This document shows, piece after piece, positions 1 through 5,470 of a DNA stretch of 7,700 bases (the stretch's first letter is position 1; each line of letters starts with the position of its first letter). The position numbers and the translations under genes were made by a program. This DNA is from DASYML01 sp036009045 (lineage in GTDB: Bacteria; Acidobacteriota; Blastocatellia; Pyrinomonadales; Pyrinomonadaceae): positions 1 through 7,700 of the forward strand of contig DASYML010000179.1 of assembly GCA_036009045.1 (NCBI GenBank). The letters are read 5' to 3'. The notes under the pieces are model-generated. The model was not told where the DNA came from, ran no database searches, and saw only the letters and a list, made by a program, of their open reading frames with translations.

Positions 1-64
1 TATGAATCTTGGTGGAAAAGCCGCCACGACTGCGACCTAACGCTTGCGAGGCTTGGCCGCCACT
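1..64 (-). CDS. IS5-family transposase, second frame (OrfB), N-terminal fragment
   Basis: In the frame one base back from OrfA, the minus strand reads open from the A7 run to the window edge. It encodes SGGQASQALGRSRGGF followed by STKIH. This is the highly conserved linker and strand of IS5-family transposases (ALGRSRGGFSTKIH) that precedes the second catalytic aspartate. OrfA plus this frame would give the fused functional transposase. The rest lies left of base 1, so intactness cannot be judged. There is no start codon of its own in the visible part; expression by minus-one frameshifting is the expected mechanism. Confidence 0.85.
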
Positions 65-393
65 TTTTTTGAAGCGCCAGCAGCGCATGGATGGGCGCGA
101 ATGATGGTCGAGTCAATAAGCAAGTGCTCCAGATCTGCATCATCAGTTAGTTCTTGATGCAGTTGCTCGAAGATGCCCTGCTCGCTCCAACGCGCAAAGC
201 GCCGGTAGATGGTGTTCCAGTAGCCGTATTCTTTCGGAAGCAGTCGCCACTGTGCTCCTGAGCGTGCCATCCAAAGCACGGCAGAGAGGAAGCGGCGGCA
301 CTCTTGCTCTTGGCCGACATAGGCGTTCGGATGAGCGCGCAGGATGGGCAGCATCTTCTGCCATTGTTCATCAGATAAAGTAACGGGTAGCAT
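37..393 (-). CDS. IS5-family transposase, first frame (OrfA)
   Basis: This 118-residue protein is the N-terminal half of a DDE transposase. Residues about 4-80 form the IS402-like helix-turn-helix domain (DUF4096 type), with the family-typical stretches SDEQWQKMLPIL, WMARSGAQWRLLP and WNTIYRRFARW. LLIDSTIIRAH at 91-101 contains D94, the first catalytic aspartate of the DDE triad; the other two acidic residues are expected in the second frame beyond the left edge. The frame ends at a TAG just after an A7 run. The ATG lies about 15 bases inside the inferred inverted repeat, with no strong ribosome-binding site, as is usual for insertion sequences. It is transcribed in the same direction as the export gene it abuts. 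The frame looks intact, so the element may be active. Confidence 0.92.
   Translation of the reverse strand: MLPVTLSDEQWQKMLPILRAHPNAYVGQEQECRRFLSAVLWMARSGAQWRLLPKEYGYWNTIYRRFARWSEQGIFEQLHQELTDDADLEHLLIDSTIIRAHPCAAGASKKVAAKPRKR
63..70 (-). promoter_or_regulatory. Programmed -1 frameshift site of the transposase
   Basis: On the minus strand seven A residues followed by G (A AAA AAA G in the OrfA frame, after codon 107) form a classic slippery heptamer. Slipping back one base joins OrfA to the conserved OrfB sequence with no gap, leaving OrfA's own TAG at 37-39 out of frame. Minus-one frameshifting at A6/A7 runs is the known expression mode of this IS group. Confidence 0.8.
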
Positions 394-407
394 TCAAAGA
401 GCTTAAC

Positions 408-426
408 CTGAAATGTAAACAGAACC
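408..426 (-). repeat. Putative terminal inverted repeat of the IS (OrfA-proximal end)
   Basis: Read on the minus strand, the segment begins GGTTCTGTTTACATTT and lies directly between the flanking gene's stop codon and the transposase start. The position and the sequence pattern fit an IS5-family end. It is inferred only, because the partner repeat is outside the window. Confidence 0.5.
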
Positions 427-1508
427 TAGTAGAGCACGCGCAGCGGCAACATGCCTCCGGTGGCGCTGATGGCGCTGCTGAAGCCGCCGAGCACGCTCGT
501 CGCAAACGTATCTAGCACGCGGCTCTTGGAAAACTTGGAAGCCTCCGGCACTTCGATGATGTCGTAGGGCTTGAGGACCACATCCTCTTTCTGCTTCTTC
601 TTGATGGCCGTCAAATCCGCGACGATTAATTCCCTGTCAACAGAGCCGGGCTGCTTCTGCCTGTAGATGCGTATGTCGTTTGACTTGGCTTCCTTCCTGA
701 CTCCGCCGACCTGCGCCAGCACGCCCGTCAGGGTCTGTCGTTCGTGCAGGTAGACGCCCTGCGGAGAGACGACGCTGCCGGTGATGTAGACAGGCTCCGC
801 TTCCAGCGCCTTGACGATGTCGCCCGGACGCACAATCGGATTGGCGTCTTCCTTGCCCGCCACGATGTCTGAGAATCTATAGACCTTGAACGATTGAAGC
901 TTCACGCCGTCGCTCATCGTGACGGTCGTCTCAGGCTCCTCTATCTCGCCGGGCGCGGGACACATGACAGGCTCCGTATGCAGTACTTGAACCATCCCGT
1001 TAGAGCGCTCCGTGATTCCCCCCGCGTACGCCAGCAGGTCGTTGAGCCTGATCTGCCTCTGCATCTGCACGCGCTGCGGCATGACTACCGCGCCATGCAC
1101 GATGGCCGGAGGACGGCTGTTGCGTCCCACGATGCGGACGCTGACCTGCGGGTTCTTCAGATACTTTGAATAAGCCGCGCTGATGTCCTTCTGAATATCT
1201 CTTTCACTGCGACAGCGCGCGACAATCGGCTTCTCTACGAAGGGCAGAGAGATATTGCCGTCGCCGTCAACGTCCGCCATAGTGTTGAAATCCGGTTGGC
1301 CGAAGACGCGCACATCAAGCGTATCGCCCGGTCCGAGCACGTAATTTTTAATGCCCTGGTTGTCCAGCGAGGCTGGCATGACGACGGTTGCGCCCTGCGC
1401 CGTTGTCGTCTGCGTCGCGCCTGCCTGCGAAGGCTCCTGCGCGAAAAGCAGCGAGGCCGCCCCGGCGCAGACAAAGACTAAAAGCATGAGCGAGATTCTG
1501 GCTTTCAT
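426..1508 (-). CDS. Polysaccharide export outer-membrane protein (Wza-like, SLBB domains)
   Basis: This 360-residue protein is predicted to form the periplasmic and outer-membrane channel through which capsule or exopolysaccharide leaves the cell. Residues 1-23 are a signal peptide (hydrophobic LMLLVFVCAGAASLLFA; no good lipobox). Residues about 55-128 are the polysaccharide export domain, starting YVLGPGDTLDVRVFGQPDF, with the usual DGDGNISLPF strand. Two SLBB beta-grasp domains follow, at about 136-232 and 240-320 (VYITGSVVSPQGVYL is the second's opening). The length is close to that of E. coli Wza. TGAGGAG lies about 7 bases before the ATG. It is the third gene of a minus-strand run behind the zinc-ribbon and two-helix membrane genes. 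Its stop codon abuts the IS5-family insertion. The end MLPLRVLY looks like a natural C-terminus for such exporters, but a slightly longer original protein cannot be ruled out. Confidence 0.92.
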   Translation of the reverse strand: MKARISLMLLVFVCAGAASLLFAQEPSQAGATQTTTAQGATVVMPASLDNQGIKNYVLGPGDTLDVRVFGQPDFNTMADVDGDGNISLPFVEKPIVARCRSERDIQKDISAAYSKYLKNPQVSVRIVGRNSRPPAIVHGAVVMPQRVQMQRQIRLNDLLAYAGGITERSNGMVQVLHTEPVMCPAPGEIEEPETTVTMSDGVKLQSFKVYRFSDIVAGKEDANPIVRPGDIVKALEAEPVYITGSVVSPQGVYLHERQTLTGVLAQVGGVRKEAKSNDIRIYRQKQPGSVDRELIVADLTAIKKKQKEDVVLKPYDIIEVPEASKFSKSRVLDTFATSVLGGFSSAISATGGMLPLRVLY

Positions 1509-1604
1509 AGATTAACTCCTCAAAACTGACCCGCCGCCGGACGCCTGAACTCAGACGCTTCGGATGCCGTTGCATCTTTCCTTCAGCATCCTTTAAGCGG
1601 CGAT

Positions 1605-1853
1605 TCACAACCGTTTGTCGGCTAATCCGGGGCTGGCGTCTTTCCGGCTCTGTCTCTCCAGGGCTTGCTTTTTTTTCTTGCTGCTAGTGCCATGCCTCGG
1701 CAAGGTTCCCGGCACGGCGAAGCCCGTGAAAAGCAGGTTACAATGATCGCATAAAAGGTTATAGATGCCAAATATGCGGAAGAGCAGCGGCGTCGGTTTG
1801 TACCCGCGCCGGATGCGTGAACTCTTACATTTAGGACAGCGTTGACCGATCAT
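1605..1853 (-). CDS. Small zinc-ribbon protein, function unknown
   Basis: This protein of 82 residues has two CxxC knuckles, C6-C9 (CPKC) and C35-C38 (CDHC), about 25 residues apart. That spacing fits a single structural zinc ribbon. Between them lies a basic then hydrophobic segment (IRRGYKPTPLLFRIFGIYNLL) that may pack on a membrane or on a partner. After a conserved-looking LLFTGFAVPG the C-terminal 30 residues are low-complexity and basic, including four lysines encoded partly by an A8 run. A G-rich stretch (AGGGGGA) lies about 9 bases before the ATG. The gene sits 33 bases behind the 351-residue membrane protein and 96 bases before the polysaccharide export gene, so it is probably co-transcribed with them. 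I recall similar short proteins near polysaccharide genes in Acidobacteriota, but no function is known to me. Confidence 0.75.
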   Translation of the reverse strand: MIGQRCPKCKSSRIRRGYKPTPLLFRIFGIYNLLCDHCNLLFTGFAVPGTLPRHGTSSKKKKQALERQSRKDASPGLADKRL

Positions 1854-1886
1854 TTTGAGGAGTCCCCCTGCGTTTGCTAGGATGCT

Positions 1887-2942
1887 TCAGGCGTCGGGTT
1901 TGGTGTCCGTTCTCGTCTCAGTTCTCGTCTCTGTTCTCTTGGCCTTGCCATTCATACGCGCCCGCGCGCGCAAAAGATCAATCTGTCTTTGAATACTCTG
2001 GGCCACTTCCGTGCGCGTCTCTTCCCTCATCTCTTCGCGCGAGACGTAGAAGAGCGCGTCCCTGTAACGATCTATGGCCCGCGCATACTTCCCTTTGAAG
2101 GCGGCGCGTTCCGCCAGTTCGACCCAGTGAGCCACCTTCACGGAGGCTATAAACTCCTGTATCGCCGCGACGGATTCCTGCAACTCAGCTTCGCCCGGAT
2201 AAATTTTGAGCGCCGAATCAACCACGTCCATCGCACGCCGCGCCGTCTCCACTTTATCAGAGACGCGCCCGCGCAATTGCGCCTCATGCGTCAGTCCGCG
2301 CGAAGCCCCGCGCGCCCACGCCACCAGATGATGTCTTTGCAGACTGCGCGCGCGTTCCTGCCCCGCGCGCAAAGCGACACGCTTCTCCGTCTCGACCGTG
2401 GCCGAACGCAAAGCCTCATCCGTGCTCGCCAGGTATTCCTTGCAGGACTGGTAAGCGTCCAGGTGTGCTTCGGGCAAAGACGAACCGGCAGCGTCCGCCT
2501 CCTCCGATTGCTTTTGCAGAGCGCGCAACGCAGCCGAATGAGAACTCAGACTTGAGCGGCTTCCGCTCTTGCTGCTCTGGCCCTGGCTGCTGCTGCTCTT
2601 GCGCGCGTCATTGATGGAATGCGGGTGGTCGTGCCTGTCCTGTTCGAGCAGATAGCGCGTCCACGCGCGCCGCATGACGACTTCGCGCGCCGCCACGGCG
2701 ACGAGCATGACGACGCTCGCCGCCAGTCCGGCGGGAACCCAAGGCGCTTCGTCGCCGCTATCGTGCAGCATCCACCAGAGCAGAAAAAAGAGTCCGGCAG
2801 CCGCCGCGCCCGCCGCCACCATATACCCGGAGGTCGAGGGCATACGCGTCCGCGATGCCCCCTTGGGCACAGTCACAGACGGGCGCGTGCGTGGCCGCGC
2901 CGTTCTCCCCGCGAAAACCTGGTCAGTCGAATTACCGCGCAA
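1887..2942 (-). CDS. Two-helix membrane protein with long helical cytoplasmic tail, unknown function
   Basis: This 351-residue protein starts at a TTG; GAGGAG lies 5 bases upstream, and the next in-frame ATG (residue 34) lacks such a site. Residues 1-38 are basic and polar. Two transmembrane helices follow at about 41-59 and 69-86, separated by a short acidic loop. The rest is probably cytoplasmic: a serine-rich linker (about 115-136), then mostly helix (137-330). The segments around 234-266 and 271-300 (HWVELAERAAFKGKYARAIDRYRDAL is the clearest part) resemble TPR-like helix pairs. The tail ends in TETR repeats. As first gene of the run leading to the export protein, it may help organise an envelope polysaccharide machine, but this is inference from position only. 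I do not recognise the family. Confidence 0.75.
   Translation of the reverse strand: MRGNSTDQVFAGRTARPRTRPSVTVPKGASRTRMPSTSGYMVAAGAAAAGLFFLLWWMLHDSGDEAPWVPAGLAASVVMLVAVAAREVVMRRAWTRYLLEQDRHDHPHSINDARKSSSSQGQSSKSGSRSSLSSHSAALRALQKQSEEADAAGSSLPEAHLDAYQSCKEYLASTDEALRSATVETEKRVALRAGQERARSLQRHHLVAWARGASRGLTHEAQLRGRVSDKVETARRAMDVVDSALKIYPGEAELQESVAAIQEFIASVKVAHWVELAERAAFKGKYARAIDRYRDALFYVSREEMREETRTEVAQSIQRQIDLLRARARMNGKAKRTETRTETRTDTKPDA
1909..1938 (-). repeat. 12-bp tandem repeat encoding TETR repeats
   Basis: GTTCTCGTCTCA, GTTCTCGTCTCT and a half unit GTTCTC follow one another on the plus strand. They lie in the last codons of the 351-residue membrane protein and encode TETRTETRTDT. The period is a multiple of three, so copy-number change would lengthen or shorten the tail without a frameshift. 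Confidence 0.75.
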
Positions 2943-2967
2943 CCCGTCTCCTCAACCAACAGAGCAC
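2932..2967 (-). other. Possible 11-codon leader ORF overlapping the membrane gene's start
   Basis: A GTG at 2967-2965 has AGGAGA 8 bases upstream, and opens an 11-codon frame that ends at a TAA (2934-2932) just inside the membrane gene, overlapping its TTG start. The leader's ribosome site and the gene's own ribosome site are the two copies of the repeated TTGAGGAGA. This could be a coupled leader peptide or a chance product of a duplicated ribosome-binding site. Confidence 0.25.
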
Positions 2968-3090
2968 AAAGAAATTCTCCTCAAGAAATTTTCTCTCTGA
3001 TTCAACTCACCAACATTTATCACCCCGGAACATCAAGCCGCTGAACAGCACACAATACTCAACTTTTAAACCTCATCTTGTCAATATGTG

Positions 3091-3202
3091 GAAGGCAAGT
3101 CGGAAGTAGGAATGAAGAAGGATGAGAGTGTGGCTATTCAAGCTGAGTAATTCTGCTTTCATCCTTCCGCCTTCATAATTCATCCTTGCCCTTCATCCTT
3201 GC
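3091..3202. repeat. Palindromic and tandem intergenic repeat (TTCATCCTT type)
   Basis: TTCATCCTT occurs at 3158-3166, 3179-3187 and 3192-3200; the last two belong to an 11-base perfect repeat TTCATCCTTGC with period 13. The inverted form ATGAAGAAGGATGA lies at 3112-3125. It can pair with the 3158-3175 segment (ATGAAGGCGGAAGGATGA on the other strand) apart from a four-base bulge, leaving a loop of roughly 30 bases. This is the architecture of dispersed intergenic palindromes; other copies elsewhere in the genome are expected but not visible here. Confidence 0.65.
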
Positions 3203-3208
3203 TATTAT
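3203..3208 (+). promoter_or_regulatory. Candidate -10 box for the dehydrogenase gene
   Basis: TATTAT matches five of six bases of the sigma-70 -10 consensus and lies directly after the repeat, about 37 bases before the ATG at 3246. No good -35 box is present at the usual distance, so the call is weak. Confidence 0.3.
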
Positions 3209-3245
3209 GGTGGCGAGCGAAGTGAAGAACACAAAGGAGACATTT

Positions 3246-4019
3246 ATGGACCAGGAGTTGGAAGGTAAAGTCTTGCTGGTGACGGGCGCGACATCAGGCA
3301 TCGGACGGGCGACGGCGCAGCTTTTCGCGGAGGCGGGCGCGAGCGTCGCCGCCGTCGGGCGCGACGAGCGTGCGCTCGCATCCTTGATGGAAGAGACCGA
3401 TGGGAAGCATGGCGAATTGTGGGCCGTCCGCGCAGACGTGACGAATGAAGATGACGTGCAACGCGCGCTGACAGGGACGATTGAGAAATTCGGCAGGCTG
3501 GATGTAGTGGTCAACGCGGCGGGCCATATCTCCAACGGGACGATTGAAAACACCACGCCGGATGCCTGGGACGCGATGCTCAACGTCAACCTGCGCGCCG
3601 TCTTCAATCTCATGCAAAGGGCCGTCCCGCATCTCGCGTTGACGCGCGGCAACATCGTCAACGTCTCCAGCGTGACTGGCCTGCGAGCCTTTCCGGGCGT
3701 CCTCGCTTACTGCGTGTCAAAGGCCGGGCTGGACCAATTAACGCGTTGCGCCGCGCTCGAACTGGCCCCCAAAGGCATCCGCGTCAACGCCGTCAATCCG
3801 GGCGTCGTCGTCACGGACATACACAAACGCGGCGGCATGAGCGAGGAGGCTTACGCGGCCTTTCTGGAACACTCCAAAACGACGCACCCCCTGGGCCGCG
3901 TCGGTGAGGCGCGCGAGGTCGCGGAACTGATTCTGTATCTGGCCTCGGAGCGCGCCGCATGGATTACGGGCGCGACCTACTCGATTGACGGCGGGCGGGC
4001 GCAAACCTGCGCGCGTTAA
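3246..4019 (+). CDS. Short-chain dehydrogenase/reductase (FabG-like SDR)
   Basis: This is a 257-residue classical SDR that should catalyse NAD(P)-dependent oxidation or reduction of an alcohol/ketone pair in the cytoplasm. The Rossmann cofactor motif TGATSGIG is at 13-20. D64 follows the third strand, NAAG is at 90-93, N113/N115 lie on helix 4, and the catalytic S142, Y155 and K159 are all present. R39 after the second strand suggests NADP(H) preference. The C-terminus SIDGG at 246-250 is typical. I chose the ATG at 3246 because AAGGAGA sits 5 bases upstream and the core begins right after it; an in-frame ATG at 3186 lies inside the repeat and would add 20 unlikely residues. The substrate cannot be told from sequence; FabG-type reductases and sugar or steroid dehydrogenases look alike here. 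Confidence 0.92.
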   Translation: MDQELEGKVLLVTGATSGIGRATAQLFAEAGASVAAVGRDERALASLMEETDGKHGELWAVRADVTNEDDVQRALTGTIEKFGRLDVVVNAAGHISNGTIENTTPDAWDAMLNVNLRAVFNLMQRAVPHLALTRGNIVNVSSVTGLRAFPGVLAYCVSKAGLDQLTRCAALELAPKGIRVNAVNPGVVVTDIHKRGGMSEEAYAAFLEHSKTTHPLGRVGEAREVAELILYLASERAAWITGATYSIDGGRAQTCAR

Positions 4020-4022
4020 AAC

Positions 4023-4038
4023 GTCTACGCGAGTAGAC
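4023..4038 (+). other. Short perfect hairpin with GCGA tetraloop after the SDR gene
   Basis: GTCTAC, loop GCGA, GTAGAC starts three bases after the dehydrogenase stop codon. As RNA on the plus strand the loop is a stable GNRA tetraloop. No run of T follows, so it is not a standard Rho-independent terminator; it may protect the 3' end of the message. Confidence 0.45.
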
Positions 4039-4149
4039 TCAGATAAATAAAGCTAGAAGTCCGAGCACAAATATGGCTATACTTGCGGCGCACTCAAACA
4101 GCATCCTGCTCATCTTCAGCAAAAGACGACTCTCGAAAAGCGAGCGAGC

Positions 4150-5331
4150 ATGCATAACAACCCGATGACAAATCCCCCCGGCTCGTACCCTGCGACGGCA
4201 CAGCCTTTCGTGGTCCGGCCTTCCGGCAATCGCAGCGCGCTTAAATGGATGCTCATCATCACAGCGATACTCTTCGCGGTGCTGCTCGGCCTCGTCCTCC
4301 TGTTGCTCATCGGGAGCGAGACGGGCATTGTGCCGCTGCTTATCGGAATGATTTGCGCGACGCTGCCCGCGCCCGTCTACATCATCCTCCTGCTCTGGAT
4401 TGACCGCTACGAAGCGGAGCCGAAGTGGATGCTCGCGACGGCCTTCTTCTGGGGCGCGCTGGTCGCCGTCTTCATAGCTTTTATCATCAACACGGCGGGC
4501 GCGCTGACCGTCGCTATCGTGACCCATGACCGGAACATCGCGGAGGCTGCGGGCGCGGTCATCTTCGCCCCCATCGTAGAGGAGAGCGCTAAGGCGCTGA
4601 TTCTTTTTATTCTCTTCTTCTGGCGCAAGGACGAGTTTGACGGCATCGTGGACGGCATCGTGTACGCGGGGATGGTCGGGCTGGGCTTCGCCATGACGGA
4701 GAACATTCAGTACTACGGCAAGGCTCTCCTGCACAACGGGGGCGCGGGACTGACCGGCACGTTTATCCTCCGAGGCATCTTCGCGCCCTTCTCTCATCCG
4801 CTCTTTACGAGTATGACGGGCATCGGCCTTGGCTGGGCGCGGCAGACTAACAACAAGTTGATTAAGTGGACCATGCCCATCGTCGGGTTGTGCCTGGCGA
4901 TGCTCATGCACTTCACATGGAACGGCTCTCCGACCTTCTTCGGCGGCGGCGGCTTCCTCGTCATGTACTTTCTCCTGATGGCCCCGATCTTTCTCGTCGC
5001 GATGCCGGTGACGATTGTCATCGCGCTCAGGCGCGAGGGCCGCATCGTGCGTGAACATTTGCTGCCGGATTTTCAGCGCGGGTTGTTCACGCCCGAAGAA
5101 TATAATTGCCTGTGCAGCGTGCGCGGGCGGATGGGCGCGTCCTATCAAGCGTTGACGCGCGGCGGTATCGAGACATGGCGCACGCGTATGCAATATAATC
5201 AGGCGGCGAGCGAACTGGCCTTTCATCGCAGCCGCGTCGCGCGCGGGATTCTGACCAACGCGCTCGACGCGCAAGAGCGCGAAGCCGCTTACCTGCGACT
5301 CTTGCAAGAACTACGCCAACGCATGGGATGA
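4150..5331 (+). CDS. PrsW-family intramembrane protease
   Basis: This 393-residue polytopic membrane protein belongs to the PrsW glutamic-type intramembrane protease family, whose founding member in Bacillus cleaves the anti-sigma factor RsiW. The first 30 residues are a proline-rich cytoplasmic tail. About eight hydrophobic helices follow between residues 31 and 293. The hallmark motifs are present: EESAK at 144-148, DGIVDGIVYAGMVGLGFA at 164-181 followed by E184-N185, R208 and H216 (FAPFSHPLF), and H254 with W257-N258 (MHFTWNGS). All presumed catalytic or metal-near residues are intact. Residues about 295-393 form a soluble helical extension beyond the core. The start has only a weak GAG-type ribosome site. 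No anti-sigma factor lies nearby, so the substrate is unknown. Confidence 0.9.
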   Translation: MHNNPMTNPPGSYPATAQPFVVRPSGNRSALKWMLIITAILFAVLLGLVLLLLIGSETGIVPLLIGMICATLPAPVYIILLLWIDRYEAEPKWMLATAFFWGALVAVFIAFIINTAGALTVAIVTHDRNIAEAAGAVIFAPIVEESAKALILFILFFWRKDEFDGIVDGIVYAGMVGLGFAMTENIQYYGKALLHNGGAGLTGTFILRGIFAPFSHPLFTSMTGIGLGWARQTNNKLIKWTMPIVGLCLAMLMHFTWNGSPTFFGGGGFLVMYFLLMAPIFLVAMPVTIVIALRREGRIVREHLLPDFQRGLFTPEEYNCLCSVRGRMGASYQALTRGGIETWRTRMQYNQAASELAFHRSRVARGILTNALDAQEREAAYLRLLQELRQRMG

Positions 5332-5352
5332 ACTTTTGCGAACTGTCCCAAC

Positions 5353-5380
5353 TTTAGAACGAACGTCCGAGTTTTAAAAT
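5353..5380 (+). promoter_or_regulatory. Candidate promoter for the MBL-fold gene
   Basis: TTTAGA at 5353-5358 and TAAAAT at 5375-5380 are separated by 16 bases and match four and five of six consensus bases of a sigma-70 promoter. It lies in the 127-base gap between the PrsW gene and the hydrolase gene and would give a leader of about 70 bases. Confidence 0.3.
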
Positions 5381-5430
5381 TAGCGCGTGCCTTTTGTGCC
5401 GCATGGATTAAACTGAAGCTGCCTTCGCCT

Positions 5431-5470
5431 TTGAATCTGAGAGCAATCTGACCTTCAAGTGAAGATTCAA
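5431..5470 (+). promoter_or_regulatory. Inverted repeat enclosing the GTG start of the MBL-fold gene
   Basis: TTGAATCT at 5431-5438 is perfectly complementary to AGATTCAA at 5463-5470. The 24-base loop contains the GTG start codon, and the right arm covers codons 2-4. An mRNA hairpin here could tune initiation, especially as no clear ribosome-binding site is visible. An eight-base AU-rich stem is weak, so function is uncertain. Confidence 0.35.

Larger units (their letters stand above)
1..426 (-). mobile_element. IS5-family insertion sequence, partial (cut by window edge)
   Basis: The element holds a complete first transposase frame and the start of the second, in the two-frame layout of the IS427-like branch of the IS5 family. 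Its upstream end lies between the transposase start codon (393) and the stop codon of the neighbouring export gene (426-428). The bases 408-426, read on the minus strand as GGTTCTGTTTACATTTCAG, have the position and look of a terminal inverted repeat, but the other end is outside the window. The flank reads CTAG at 426-429, which fits the TA or YTAR target preference of this family. The exact boundary is uncertain by a few bases because the target duplication cannot be compared. Confidence 0.85.
2943..3245. promoter_or_regulatory. Divergent intergenic region
   Basis: The 303 bases between the TTG of the minus-strand membrane gene and the ATG of the plus-strand dehydrogenase contain no convincing gene. 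They are AT-richer than the flanks. The left third is the leader of the membrane gene, with two copies of TTGAGGAGA (minus strand, 2947-2955 and 2976-2984). The right part is filled by the palindromic/tandem repeat 3091-3202, followed by a -10-like box at 3203-3208. Promoters in both directions are expected here. Confidence 0.6.

Noticed and set aside
1989..2555. A 188-codon plus-strand frame opposite the membrane-protein gene
   Set aside because: It is arginine-rich with no motif and is explained as a shadow of the minus-strand gene, which has helices, a ribosome site and operon context.
3079..3084. A perfect TTGACA on the minus strand upstream of the membrane-protein gene
   Set aside because: No acceptable -10 box lies 16-18 bases downstream (the best, TATTGT, is 21 away), so it was not called as a promoter.
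3186..3245. An upstream in-frame ATG that would lengthen the SDR by 20 residues
   Set aside because: It lies within the repeat, precedes the candidate -10 box and lacks a ribosome site, while the ATG at 3246 has AAGGAGA at the right distance.
4039..4113. A 24-codon hydrophobic peptide frame on the minus strand between the SDR and PrsW genes, MSRMLFECAASIAIFVLG and onward
   Set aside because: It looks like a single membrane helix, but it has no ribosome-binding site, is simply the end of the long antisense frame, and lies opposite to both neighbours.
4073..4168. A 31-codon plus-strand frame ending just inside the PrsW gene with an ATGA overlap at PrsW codon 6
   Set aside because: The ribosome site is very weak and the peptide has no recognisable character; the overlap with a second in-frame ATG is probably chance.
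4039..5307. A 422-codon open frame antisense to the PrsW gene
   Set aside because: The translation is rich in R, H, D, E and Q in a low-complexity mix with no domain, while the opposite strand has all PrsW motifs. It is an antisense shadow of a GC-rich gene.
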